Assembly: GCA_016870695.1 (NCBI GenBank)
Contig: VGAV01000035.1
Location: 1 to 12,098, forward strand
Length of the DNA stretch: 12,098 nt
Source of the DNA: Actinomycetota bacterium
GTDB taxonomy: Bacteria; Actinomycetota; Actinomycetes; Actinomycetales; Microbacteriaceae
Reading direction: 5' to 3'
Numbering within the stretch: position 1 is the stretch's first letter; every line of letters starts with the position of its first letter. The position numbers were made by a program, and so were the translations under genes. Shown in pieces: positions 1-6,145 of the stretch. The notes below the pieces were generated by a model. The model had not been told where the DNA came from. It saw only the letters and a list, made by a program, of their open reading frames with translations, and did no database searches.

Positions 1-429
1 CCGGCGGACGGCAGCGCCACCCTCGCCGACCTTGCGTACCGAACGGGGCTGGACTCAGACGTCCTACGTCGCCGGGTCGACGAGTTGACCGCAGCAGGCC
101 TCGTTGAGCGCACTGGCGGCGGATGGCGACGCCTCTCCCCCACTGTCCGAGACTTCGTCGCGCGCGGACGCGGTGTGGATGGCTACCTCGACCAACGCCG
201 CGCCCGATACGACGAAGAACGGCTCGTGTGGGCGTGGTGGCTTGCTGAGGTCACATGGATGGAGCGACGAGCGAAACACCGGCGAGGGAGGAAGTCCTAC
301 TGGAACGAATCCGACCGACCTGACTACGCCGCGTACCCACGAGGGCCCACCAAACGGCGAGACCACAAGAAGGCGCGCGAGCTCGTCCGTGCCGGTTACC
401 TCGAGCAGGGGCTCGCTCTTGCCGCTTGA
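1..429 (+). CDS. Winged-helix DNA-binding protein, 3' part only
   Basis: The frame is open from the first base of the window to a TGA at 427-429, so the N-terminus lies outside; 142 residues are visible. The first 45 or so residues read as a winged helix-turn-helix: ATLADLAYRTGLDSDVLRRR forms the helix-turn-helix, followed by VDELTAAGLVERTGGGW as recognition-helix end and wing. After it comes a basic, Trp/Arg-rich segment (WWLAEVTWMERRAKHRRGRK) and a tail ending ARELVRAGYLEQGLALAA. Such an arrangement is seen in transcription regulators and in some actinobacterial plasmid replication proteins. It faces the parA operon convergently with 231 bases between, which would suit a replication or copy-control gene, but no initiator motif is visible and I do not name it. 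The winged-helix reading is fairly secure; the role is open. Confidence 0.7.
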   Translation, partial: PADGSATLADLAYRTGLDSDVLRRRVDELTAAGLVERTGGGWRRLSPTVRDFVARGRGVDGYLDQRRARYDEERLVWAWWLAEVTWMERRAKHRRGRKSYWNESDRPDYAAYPRGPTKRRDHKKARELVRAGYLEQGLALAA

Positions 430-660
430 CGCCACGGACGCCAACGGATGTGGTCGTTGCGGACGGTTTGGTTTGCTGCCGAGGTCCTCGTCGGCGCGGA
501 GTTGTCGTGGCTGTTAGGTCGACTGCTGGCCTACGTCCGCAAACGTCTCGCCAGCGGACCGTCGAACATGCTGGGCACGGCGACGCGCTGAGGTGCGCAG
601 TTACGCGGTCGAGCCGCCGAGGAGGCTGCGCAGTGCAGGGCCGGCTTTGTGCCGCCGCCG
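430..660. other. Non-coding gap between convergent genes
   Basis: 231 bases separate the winged-helix gene (ending 429) from the parA partner gene, which ends at 661 on the other strand. I see no convincing gene and no classical hairpin with a T-run. The stop of the minus-strand gene lies in a GC-rich imperfect inverted repeat (TGCCGCCG near 650 against CGGCGGGCA near 669), which could fold in the transcript but is not a clear terminator. Confidence 0.4.
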
Positions 661-1341
661 TCACTCCCCGGCGGGCAGGTAGTTGTCGAGCGCGACGATG
701 ACCAGGAATGTGCGCGACGGCGCTGCGAATTCCTCAACCAACCCGTCGAGTACCTGGAGGCCTCCGGCGCTCATCCGAATTGTGCGGCGCTCGGTTTCCT
801 CGTCGCGGGAAATCCTCTGCCGGGTCGGCTTTACAAACAGCGACACCCGAGCCGGCTCATCGTGACGGCCGAGCTTGTTGTCGATCATCTCTTGCAGCCG
901 CGGGTACGCCACCTCGACGGCCGTCATCACGGTCAGCACGAAGCTCATCTTCGTCTGCGCGTGGTGGGCGTTGAGGCGGTCGTTCAGCGACTTCGGCAGC
1001 TCGAGGGCAAGACCCTTCACAGACTCCCCCGCTGCGCTGTTCGAAGCCGGTGACGGCTTCGCCGGCGCTTTACGAGGCTCCACCGATGTGGCGCGCCGAC
1101 GAGGCTCCGGCTTCGGCGCCGGCGTTGTAGCCACGTCGTCGCTAGCGAGCGGCTCCGCCGTATCGGCGGGCGCCTCGGCGGGCTGCACCTGCTCATCAGC
1201 GGGTGCGGGACGATCCGCCTCGATGTTCACGGCAGGTGGTTCTGCCAGGTCATGGACCGGCACGAGGTGGGCCTGTGCTGTCACATCTTGCGCACGCTTC
1301 GCGGAGTTCTTCAGCCGCGCCGTGAGATCCATCTTCGGCAT
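661..1341 (-). CDS. ParA partner protein with two RHH-like segments
   Basis: A 226-aa protein read in the same transcript as ParA: its ATG (1341-1339) shares one base with the parA stop (TGATG), a layout for translational coupling, with GAAGG upstream. Residues 1-30 are basic. Residues 35-105 are a low-complexity linker rich in Pro, Ala and Glu. Residues about 108-150 (VKGLALELPKSLNDRLNAHH...) and 186-222 (RRTIRMSAGGLQVLDGL...) each look like a beta strand followed by two helices, as in ribbon-helix-helix DNA-binding folds. A short basic N-terminus before a linker and RHH domain is common in small centromere-binding partners, where the N-terminus touches ParA. Position and coupling argue strongly for the partition partner; the two RHH assignments are by eye. 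It has no visible ParB/Spo0J nuclease-like domain. It probably binds sites upstream of parA and may repress the operon. Confidence 0.7.
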   Translation of the reverse strand: MPKMDLTARLKNSAKRAQDVTAQAHLVPVHDLAEPPAVNIEADRPAPADEQVQPAEAPADTAEPLASDDVATTPAPKPEPRRRATSVEPRKAPAKPSPASNSAAGESVKGLALELPKSLNDRLNAHHAQTKMSFVLTVMTAVEVAYPRLQEMIDNKLGRHDEPARVSLFVKPTRQRISRDEETERRTIRMSAGGLQVLDGLVEEFAAPSRTFLVIVALDNYLPAGE

Positions 1342-2024
1342 CAGTTGGCCTTCGCTTCCTCGTACCACTGAGCCGTGAGCTCGAGCGCGACCGCCGTGTA
1401 GTCGAAGATGGCGTTCTGGTTTGCACGGGTGTCCGTGTACTGGGTGACGACCTTGCCCTCCATCGGCATGTCCTCCACCGTCGACGACAAGCGGATGTGG
1501 TGGTTGAACCGCGGGACACCGACACGGTCGGCGACGAACTCCCCCTCGTCGATGGCCTGCTTCCACCCGTCGAGACGCTTCTGCCCACGGCGGGTATCGA
1601 CCTTATTCAGCAGGAGCTTGTACGGCACTCCCCTCGGGATGACGAACTCGTTCAACGTCCGGGTGATTGCCGGGAAGTCCAGCGTTGACGTCGTGATCGG
1701 CAGGATGGCGAAGTCCGCCAGGTCAAGCACCGCGCCCAGGACGTCCTCGTCTCGAAGCGATCCGGGGGTATCGACGATGATCGCGTCGTACTCGTTCAAG
1801 CTCTTCAGCTGTCGCAGAGCCTCCGGGTCCGTGGACGGCGAGGTGTCGAACGGGAGCTCATTCTCTACGTCCTCCGCCGTCTCCGCCCAGAACATGGTCG
1901 AGCCCTGCGGGTCGACGTCCATGACGAGGATCTTGCTGTGCTTCGCCATAGCCGCGGCGAGATTCATCGACACCGACGTCTTGCCGATGCCGCCTTTCTG
2001 ACCGCACACTGCGATGACTTTCAC
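1341..2024 (-). CDS. parA: ParA-family plasmid partition ATPase
   Basis: A 227-aa Walker-type ATPase of the small ParA/Soj class, which segregates plasmid copies by ATP-dependent binding to the nucleoid. Visible motifs: deviant Walker A KGGIGKTS at residues 10-17 with the signature Lys near its start, the A' box VMDVDPQGS at 34-42, and Walker B AIIVDTPG at 81-88. There is no N-terminal helix-turn-helix extension, so it belongs to the short type that pairs with a small DNA-binding partner, which is the next gene. I start it at the GTG at 2024-2022 because AGGGGAG lies 7-8 bases upstream and the product begins MKVIAVCGQKGG, right at the first beta strand. A longer frame opens at a TTG (2075) but has no ribosome binding site. 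A palindrome (GTAAC-T-GTTAC, 2047-2057) sits just upstream and is a candidate operator. Confidence 0.93.
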   Translation of the reverse strand: MKVIAVCGQKGGIGKTSVSMNLAAAMAKHSKILVMDVDPQGSTMFWAETAEDVENELPFDTSPSTDPEALRQLKSLNEYDAIIVDTPGSLRDEDVLGAVLDLADFAILPITTSTLDFPAITRTLNEFVIPRGVPYKLLLNKVDTRRGQKRLDGWKQAIDEGEFVADRVGVPRFNHHIRLSSTVEDMPMEGKVVTQYTDTRANQNAIFDYTAVALELTAQWYEEAKAN

Positions 2025-2038
2025 CGAACCACTCCCCT
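2022..2038 (-). promoter_or_regulatory. Ribosome binding site fixing the parA GTG start
   Basis: Read on the minus strand, AGGGGAG (2038-2032) precedes the GTG at 2024 by seven bases. It supports the shorter ParA over the 17-residue longer version that would begin at TTG 2075. Confidence 0.8.
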
Positions 2039-2622
2039 GATGTTGAGTAACTGTTACGACGCTGTTGCCTAACAAAGCACTTCGGGTGGCTGAACTTTTA
2101 GCGGTCTGTCATGGCTGTGTCAGCTAACCCCAAGGTGAACGTAGCTGTTCATGCGGGGTGAACCGTTTATGACACGCCGTTACAGCGTTGTTCGCCGGAT
2201 GCAACTGACTAGCTCATCCATCACAACGTGAACTCACGGGCTACCTGACTGTAAGCCAAGGCATACTGCATGGCTACAGCACTGATAGGGGTATGTCAGG
2301 TCGATAAAGCTAGACAGTGGAATATACCCGACGTTTTGGCAAGGCGACTGTCGCGCGACTCAAACAAAGCTGTCTTGTCACGTGTGCGTTGCGGCACAGG
2401 CGTATGAGCGTATGCGTGGCGTAAGTGTAACTTAAAGCCAACGCACCTGTGGGAGGAATGTTACGCAACAGTCGCGCAACATTAATACACCATTGTGGAC
2501 GCGTAGCCGCGCCGGTGGTGGAGTGACGGTGAGCAAGCTATCAGCGCGGGGAAGCTCTAAGGCGGCGCTAGCGACATCGCTGGCGGAACCGGGGGTGAGG
2601 GTAGGCCCGGGTGAATAGGGCC
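2025..2622. other. Palindrome-rich non-coding region; putative partition site/origin
   Basis: About 600 bases upstream of parA carry no convincing gene and are less GC-rich than the surroundings. They hold many short symmetric elements. There are perfect arms at 2047-2057 (GTAAC-T-GTTAC), 2227-2238 (CGTGA-AC-TCACG), 2344-2354 (GCGAC-T-GTCGC) and 2422-2434 (TAAGT-GTA-ACTTA). AATGTT/AACATT pairs at 2457-2462 with 2478-2483. GCGACTGTCGCG at 2344-2355 recurs in inverted form as CGCAACAGTCGC at 2464-2475. GTGAAC occurs at 2135, 2158 and 2228; GTTAC or GTAAC occurs five times. GCGTATG is repeated at 2400 and 2408. Palindromes upstream of a par operon usually serve as operator and centromere. Long regular iterons are not visible, so an origin is possible but unproven. 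Confidence 0.5.
2047..2057. promoter_or_regulatory. Candidate parA operator palindrome
   Basis: GTAAC-T-GTTAC has perfect 5-base arms and lies 23-33 bases upstream of the parA GTG, where a bound partner protein could block transcription or initiation. The half-site GTTAC/GTAAC recurs at about 2178, 2427 and 2460, as expected for a site family. Functional assignment is inferred from position only. Confidence 0.4.
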
Positions 2623-2700
2623 TCAGATCGGCTCCGGCCGTTTCGCATCCTCGCCGATCATGAATCGGTAGAACAACTTCGCCGCGTACATCCACCTCAT
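2623..2700 (-). CDS. Possible 25-aa peptide or gene remnant
   Basis: On the minus strand an ATG (2700-2698) opens a 25-codon frame to a TGA at 2625-2623. The product begins MRWMYAAKLFYRFMIGED and ends AKRPEPI. About 22 of 25 third positions are G or C, which is strong coding bias, while the plus-strand frame over the same bases is much poorer. The frame continues open only eight codons upstream to a TAG. No good ribosome binding site is visible. It could be a tiny gene or the tail of a gene cut by rearrangement; it lies exactly where the DUF3560 relic loses its 5' end. Function unknown. Confidence 0.25.
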   Translation of the reverse strand: MRWMYAAKLFYRFMIGEDAKRPEPI

Positions 2701-2719
2701 GCCGAGAGCACTTTCTGTC

Positions 2720-2742
2720 GGCCCCGGCTAAGCCGGAGGGCC
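2720..2742. repeat. GC-rich hairpin at the 5' edge of the DUF3560 relic
   Basis: GGCC-CCGGC-TAA-GCCGG-AG-GGCC forms a 9-bp stem with a 3-base loop and a small AG bulge. It sits where recognisable DUF3560 sequence begins and has no T-run after it, so it is more likely a junction or structural element than a terminator. Confidence 0.45.
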
Positions 2743-3442
2743 AACCGACGCGCGGCCGACGCAGACGCTGCCGACGCGGCCGCGCGCCGTGCGCTGGACC
2801 GCCTGCCCGAGGGCGGCGAGCCGATCAAGGTCGGGCACCATTCCGAAGGCCGCCACCGTAGCGCGATCGCCAAGGCGGATGTCGCGATGGGTCGCAGCGT
2901 CGAGGCCGACCGCGAGGCCACCCGCGCCTGCGCCCGCGCCGACGTCGCCGCCAAGACCACCGACACTCGCTACGCGCCGGGGATGGTTGCCCGCCGCATC
3001 GAGCGGATCGCCACCGACATTCGCGGGTACACCCGCAAGATTGAGGGCAGCTCACAACTTCGGAGGCGGGTACATCGAGACGACCGCCCCCGCGACGGGC
3101 GCCTAGCTGGACCGGCTGACGACCCAGCGTGCGCAGCTCGAGGACGAACACACCTACTGGACCGCCGTCCGCGATGCCCAGGCCGCGGCCGGACAGGTCA
3201 CGATCCACAGCCGCGAGACGATCGCCAAGGGCGACCTGATCAAGCACCGTTTCGGCTGGCACGTTGTCACCCGCGTGAACCCCAAGAGCGTGACCGTCGC
3301 GCTCGACTGGAACGACACCACCCGGCCCTACAAGGTCGATTACACCGACGTGCAGGGGCACCACACCGCCGCCGAGGTCGAGGCCGCACGAGCCGCCGCA
3401 GGCGAGAAGGCCACCACCACGGAGGCCGCCGCGGCAAGCTGA
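2743..3442 (+). pseudogene. DUF3560-domain protein, broken
   Basis: The first frame reads RRAADADAADAAARRALDRL, then IKVGHHSEGRHRSAIAKAD, then RYAPGMVARRIERIATDIRG, which I recognise as the DUF3560 family common on actinobacterial plasmids; the GHHSExRHR motif is its hallmark. Near 3050-3056 the protein-like sequence leaves this frame (after TRKIEG) and resumes one frame over as HNFGGGYIETTAPATGA. It then meets a TAG at 3104-3106, and beyond it continues cleanly (LDRLTTQRAQLEDEHTYW ... TIAKGDLIKHRFGWHVVTRV) to a TGA at 3440-3442. So one frameshift plus one in-frame stop break it, and the usual N-terminal part is absent. The function of DUF3560 is not established. An assembly error could explain the frameshift, but the stop would need a second error. 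Confidence 0.75.
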
Positions 3443-3797
3443 GCGGGGCGGGCCCCTCACACTCCCTGGTGTCCCGTTCCGGGGGGCGCGAGCTGCGCTC
3501 CCGCAGCGTCGACGGAGCGACGCCCGAAGGTCGACCGGCTCCGCCGGCCGCAGAGGATCGCCCTACGGGCTCACGCTTTCTGCCGTGAAGCCTGCGGCAG
3601 CTCGTCCGCTTCGCTCCCTCGTAGCTACCTGCGGGCTCCGTTCAAGTGGCTGCGCCACCGACTCCTCCAAGACTTTCGGCACGCGGTCGCTGCGCTTCCT
3701 TATTTCGCGACGAAACTGTCTCTCCCCCCTCGCCCTGCGGGTTGCACTGCACCCTCCGGTTGCTCAGGCGGAAAACCGCCTTCACGGCAAGAAAACG
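3443..3797 (+). other. GC-rich structured leader, copy 1
   Basis: 355 bases without a convincing gene, between the DUF3560 relic and the small-gene operon. Landmarks shared with later copies: AGCGGGGC (3442), CCCCTC..CTCCC..GGTGT (about 3452), GACGGAGC (3511), CGCCCTACGGGCT (3559), TTATTTCGC (about 3699), GTTGCTCAGGCGG (3759) and GGCAAGAAAACGAT (3786). The sequence is dense in short inverted repeats. It ends directly at the ribosome binding site of the next gene, so it is probably a transcribed 5' leader or a promoter-bearing repeat. No clear -35/-10 pair was found. Confidence 0.5.
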
Positions 3798-4022
3798 ATG
3801 AAAAGGAGAGAGAGAAATGCACCAAAGATCACGACCGTCAGCACCTTCGTTCCGGCCACCACGGCTGAGGACCGGCAGTACCAGGGCCGCAAGATCGCCG
3901 AGCGCACCGAGGACCTGCAAGCCCACGCCCGCACCGGTTGGGCACTCGCACACACCGCCACGATCCCCGGCCCCGAGGGAGTCATGTTCGTGGACACCCT
4001 CACCCGCACCACCGAGCAGTAA
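3798..4022 (+). CDS. Small plasmid protein of unknown function, start unclear
   Basis: The protein-like body reads APKITTVSTFVPATTAEDRQ, then KIAERTEDLQAHARTGWALA and FVDTLTRTTEQ, ending at a TAA (4020-4022). The only in-frame ATG is at 3798, which overlaps the ribosome binding site. The natural-looking site AAGGAG with 8-9 bases of spacing points instead to the ATG at 3817, but that ATG is out of frame with the body. Adding one base just after 3819 would join them (M-x-P-K-I-T-T-V...). Either the gene starts weakly at 3798, or it is frameshifted by one base, in the DNA or in the assembly. The product is about 67-74 residues, soluble, with no motif I can name. It heads a run of closely spaced genes ending in ssb. 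Confidence 0.55.
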   Translation: MKRRERNAPKITTVSTFVPATTAEDRQYQGRKIAERTEDLQAHARTGWALAHTATIPGPEGVMFVDTLTRTTEQ

Positions 4023-4051
4023 CCCGCACCACCCATCGAGGAGGAGACACC

Positions 4052-4311
4052 ATGCCCGACACCGCCAACACCAACCGGACGCCGGATCGGCCGACCTTTT
4101 CGATGCGGTGGCCGAGTTCGCCCTCGTGTTCTCCCGTCCCGACACCGCTGCCGATCTGGCAACGCGCCTCAGCTGCCGAGACGTCGACGCGCTGGCCGAG
4201 ATACTGCGCGCCCGCGGGCAGGTCGAGGCGGCCGCGATGTGGATCGAAGAACACGCCACCGGCGACGACGAGGGCGACGCGCACCACACTGAGAGAGGAT
4301 CGGAGCAATGA
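4052..4311 (+). CDS. Small acidic helical protein, apparently frameshifted
   Basis: A strong ribosome binding site (GAGGAGGAG) precedes the ATG at 4052, which starts MPDTANTNRT. The protein-like body lies one frame over: ADLFDAVAEFALVFSRPDTA, then RLSCRDVDALAEILRARGQ and EAAAMWIEEHATGDDEGD. It ends at a TGA (4309-4311) that overlaps the nrdH ATG as ATGA. One missing base near 4080-4090 would unite start and body into a protein of about 86 residues. As given, translation from 4052 would run in the wrong frame. The body is helical and acidic, with no domain I can name. Tight overlap with nrdH says it was a working operon member. Confidence 0.55.
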
Positions 4312-4541
4312 GCCTCATCGTCTACTCGAAGCCGTCGTGCGTGCAGTGCACGGCCACCTACCGCCCGCTCGACGCGAAAGGCATCGAGTACACCGTCGTG
4401 GACCTCACCACCAACCCCGCAGCAGCGCTCGAATACGTCATGGACGAGCTAGGCTACTCCGCCGCCCCCGTCGTCGTGGCAAGCGATCAAGACCACTGGT
4501 CAGGGTTTCGCCCCGACCTCATCGACAAGCACGCCGCATGA
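4308..4541 (+). CDS. nrdH: NrdH-type glutaredoxin-like redoxin
   Basis: A complete 77-aa thioredoxin-fold redoxin. It begins MSLIVYSKPSCVQCTATYRP, with the redox motif CVQC at residues 11-14. The cis-proline loop follows at YSAAPVVV, and the C-terminal WSGFRPDLI resembles the WSGFRPD signature of NrdH proteins. NrdH proteins resemble glutaredoxins but are reduced by thioredoxin reductase and donate electrons to class Ib ribonucleotide reductase. No nrdE or nrdF is present here, so the plasmid copy presumably feeds host reductase or another disulfide target, perhaps to raise dNTP supply during replication or transfer; that is inference. Its ATG overlaps the previous stop (ATGA) and its own stop overlaps the next ATG (ATGA), so it sits inside a coupled operon. 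Confidence 0.9.
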   Translation: MSLIVYSKPSCVQCTATYRPLDAKGIEYTVVDLTTNPAAALEYVMDELGYSAAPVVVASDQDHWSGFRPDLIDKHAA

Positions 4542-4885
4542 ACGAGCACGACACCACCAGCGACGACTACCGAGCCGGATACTTCGCCGGATACACCGAC
4601 CGACAGGGGGAAGTGGACCGGCTAGAAAACGACGCCGACCGGTTCTACCGCGCCGCCTACGGCGAGGAACGCCGCATCCCCGGCAACTACGTCACACGCG
4701 CCGAGCTCGAGCAGCGGCGATCGCTCTCAGAGACGCCCGCGGAAATCACCCGCCGCGACGCGCTCGCATCATGGGGCCTAGACGTTCCTGAGGATGACGC
4801 TGCACCAACCCCCGAGGCCAATCCGAGGACCGGCATCCCGTCGACGTCGACGGGGAGAACGAACCGCACGAGCAGGAGACGACAG
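4538..4885 (+). CDS. Hypothetical plasmid protein, frame runs on into ssb
   Basis: It starts at the ATG overlapping the nrdH stop: MNEHDTTSDDYRAGYFAGYT, then DRLENDADRFYRAAYGEERR, YVTRAELEQRRSLSETPAEI and ALASWGLDVPEDDAA. It is acidic and hydrophilic; I recognise no domain. It has no stop of its own before the ssb ATG at 4886: the same frame continues without interruption to the ssb TAG at 5258-5260, giving a 240-residue reading frame. The last stretch (PRTGIPSTSTGRTNRTSRRR) is compositionally unlike the acidic part before it, and the neighbouring frame reads DRHPVDVDGENEPHEQETTD, which fits better. A lost base near 4815-4828 is therefore likely. I end it at the ssb start; a true fusion is the alternative. 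Confidence 0.6.
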
Positions 4886-5260
4886 ATGAGCACCAGGACC
4901 ATCACCGGCAACCTCGCCGCCGACCCCGAGGCCGTGCAGGCGGGCCGCGTGCAGATCGTCAAGCTGCTGCGCGTGATCGAGAACACCGGCGAATACCGCG
5001 CGGGGGAGTGGACCCCGCACGAGGCCCCCACGACCCACTTCGTGGAAGCAAAGTTCGAACTCGGCGAGCACGTGCTCGCTTCCCTACACAAGGGTGACGC
5101 GGTGATCGTCGTGGGATACGAGCGCACCGTGGCATGGGGCGAGGGGGAAGACCGCCGCACCGGCCGCGTTCTCGAAGCCGACGCAATCGGCCCGAACCTC
5201 ACGCGTGCGACCGCTGTCGTCACCGCTTACCGACGCGGCACGACAGCCGTAGGCGAGTAG
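4886..5260 (+). CDS. ssb: Single-stranded DNA-binding protein (short)
   Basis: A 124-aa OB-fold protein of the SSB family. It opens MSTRTITGNLAADPEA, the usual first strand of SSB. It continues with AKFELGEHVLASLHKGDAVI and VVGYERTVAWGEGEDRRTGR, matching the region where SSBs read LAENVAQSLKKGDRVIVxGR. It ends shortly after the OB fold (GTTAVGE), so the long Gly/Pro tail and acidic tip that recruit partner proteins in chromosomal SSBs are missing. Plasmid SSBs coat single strands during replication or conjugative entry. AGGAG sits about seven bases before the ATG, which supports independent initiation although the upstream frame is open into it. It is the last gene of the small-gene operon. 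Confidence 0.85.
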   Translation: MSTRTITGNLAADPEAVQAGRVQIVKLLRVIENTGEYRAGEWTPHEAPTTHFVEAKFELGEHVLASLHKGDAVIVVGYERTVAWGEGEDRRTGRVLEADAIGPNLTRATAVVTAYRRGTTAVGE

Positions 5261-5293
5261 AGCGCCTTCCTCGCTGATGTTGCAGGTCGCTCC

Positions 5294-5308
5294 TAGGCTT
5301 TACGTGTG
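5294..5308 (+). promoter_or_regulatory. Leaderless promoter of the TIR gene
   Basis: A -10-like TAGGCT (5294-5299) stands six bases before the GTG at 5306, and no Shine-Dalgarno is present. In actinobacteria TANNNT followed by six or seven bases and a GTG or ATG marks transcripts that begin at the start codon. The -35 region is weak (around 5271). Confidence 0.55.
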
Positions 5309-6121
5309 GAGCATCTTAAGAAGGACCTCGGACAGTTGAAGAAGGGCGCGACGGTGGTCGTCACCCTGCGCCAGCAGGCCAATGTCCTTCTGATGGATTC
5401 GTCGAATTACCGCACCTATGCGTCAAGTCGGGGTGGGCGGTACCGCTACACCGGCGGGCTCATTAAGCGAAGCCCTTCGAGACTGATCGTTCCCTTTAAC
5501 GGGCACTGGTACCTCGCAATTGACCTTGGAGGCGCCAAAGCTCGCATCAGCGCGACGGTGGCGGTGGAGCCGCCGCCTCGCGGGAACCTCCCCGAGTACC
5601 GGTCTGCCCCGGAACGGAGCGTCTCGGGACAGGTGTCTGTTCGGCGCCCGCTCCCGCCTGAATCGGACGCGGAATTTGATGGGCGAACATGGGATGTTTT
5701 CCTGTCACACGCTAGTGAAGACAAGGCTGCTGTCGCACTCCCTCTTGCGCAAGCTTTGCAGGACCGAGGAGTGTCCGTGTGGCTGGACGCTGCTGAACTT
5801 CGAATCGGTGACAGCCTCCGTCGCCGCATTGACCGGGGGCTCCGCAGTAGCCGCTTCGCCGCCGTCGTTTTTAGCGACTCATATTTTTCCAAAGGGTGGC
5901 CGCAGTATGAACTGGACGGCATCGTCACCCTTTCCGTCGGCGGACAGCAGAACCTGCTACCGGTCTGGCACAACGTCGACCATGCCGCCGTCGCAGCGCA
6001 CAGCCCCTCCCTCGCCGACAAGTTCGCTCGATCCACGACAGACACCTCCATTGAGGAGATTGCGACAGAGATCGCCGAACTGGTCATCGAGGCTCGAGAA
6101 CGTCAGCGAGCCTCGCAGTAA
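5306..6121 (+). CDS. DUF1883-TIR domain protein, probable immune effector
   Basis: A 271-aa two-domain protein. Residues 1-88 are a DUF1883 domain: MEHLKKDLGQLKKGATVVVT, LLMDSSNYRTY, YRYTGGLIKRSPSRLIVP and GHWYLAIDLGG are all typical. A loop of about 40 residues follows. Residues 128-265 are a TIR domain: WDVFLSHASEDKAAVALPLA (strand A, helix A), GVSVWLDAAELRIGDSLRRR (strand B and BB loop), FAAVVFSDSYFSKGWPQYEL and LLPVWHNVD. E202 in WPQYELDGI is where TIR NADases keep their catalytic glutamate. Bacterial TIR proteins often deplete NAD+ or make a signal nucleotide after phage infection; DUF1883 presumably senses or scaffolds. There is no Thoeris ThsA or SIR2 partner in the window. It starts at GTG 5306 as a leaderless message. 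The gene is visibly less GC-rich than its neighbours and lies where the backbone ends, which suggests acquired cargo. Confidence 0.88.
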   Translation: MEHLKKDLGQLKKGATVVVTLRQQANVLLMDSSNYRTYASSRGGRYRYTGGLIKRSPSRLIVPFNGHWYLAIDLGGAKARISATVAVEPPPRGNLPEYRSAPERSVSGQVSVRRPLPPESDAEFDGRTWDVFLSHASEDKAAVALPLAQALQDRGVSVWLDAAELRIGDSLRRRIDRGLRSSRFAAVVFSDSYFSKGWPQYELDGIVTLSVGGQQNLLPVWHNVDHAAVAAHSPSLADKFARSTTDTSIEEIATEIAELVIEARERQRASQ

Positions 6122-6124
6122 GCC

Positions 6125-6141
6125 GGCGCGCAGGAAGCGCC
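6125..6141. terminator. Small hairpin between convergent genes
   Basis: GGCGC (6125-6129), a seven-base loop, then GCGCC (6137-6141), in the 24-base gap between the TIR stop (6121) and the stop of the minus-strand winged-helix gene (6146). Position suits a shared terminator, but there is no T-run on either side, so it is weak. Confidence 0.35.
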
Positions 6142-6145
6142 GCAG

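Noticed and set aside
1342..1566. Longer start of the ParA partner protein inside parA
   Set aside because: The extension lies in the wrong frame of parA codons, is Arg/Gly/His-rich noise, and the coupled TGATG start is clear.
2022..2075. TTG start for a longer ParA
   Set aside because: No ribosome binding site, while GTG 2024 has a strong one and begins at the first ParA strand.
2458..2526. 22-codon plus-strand frame after GGGAGGA
   Set aside because: The purine stretch touches the ATG with only one base of spacing, there is no coding bias and it overlaps inverted repeats.
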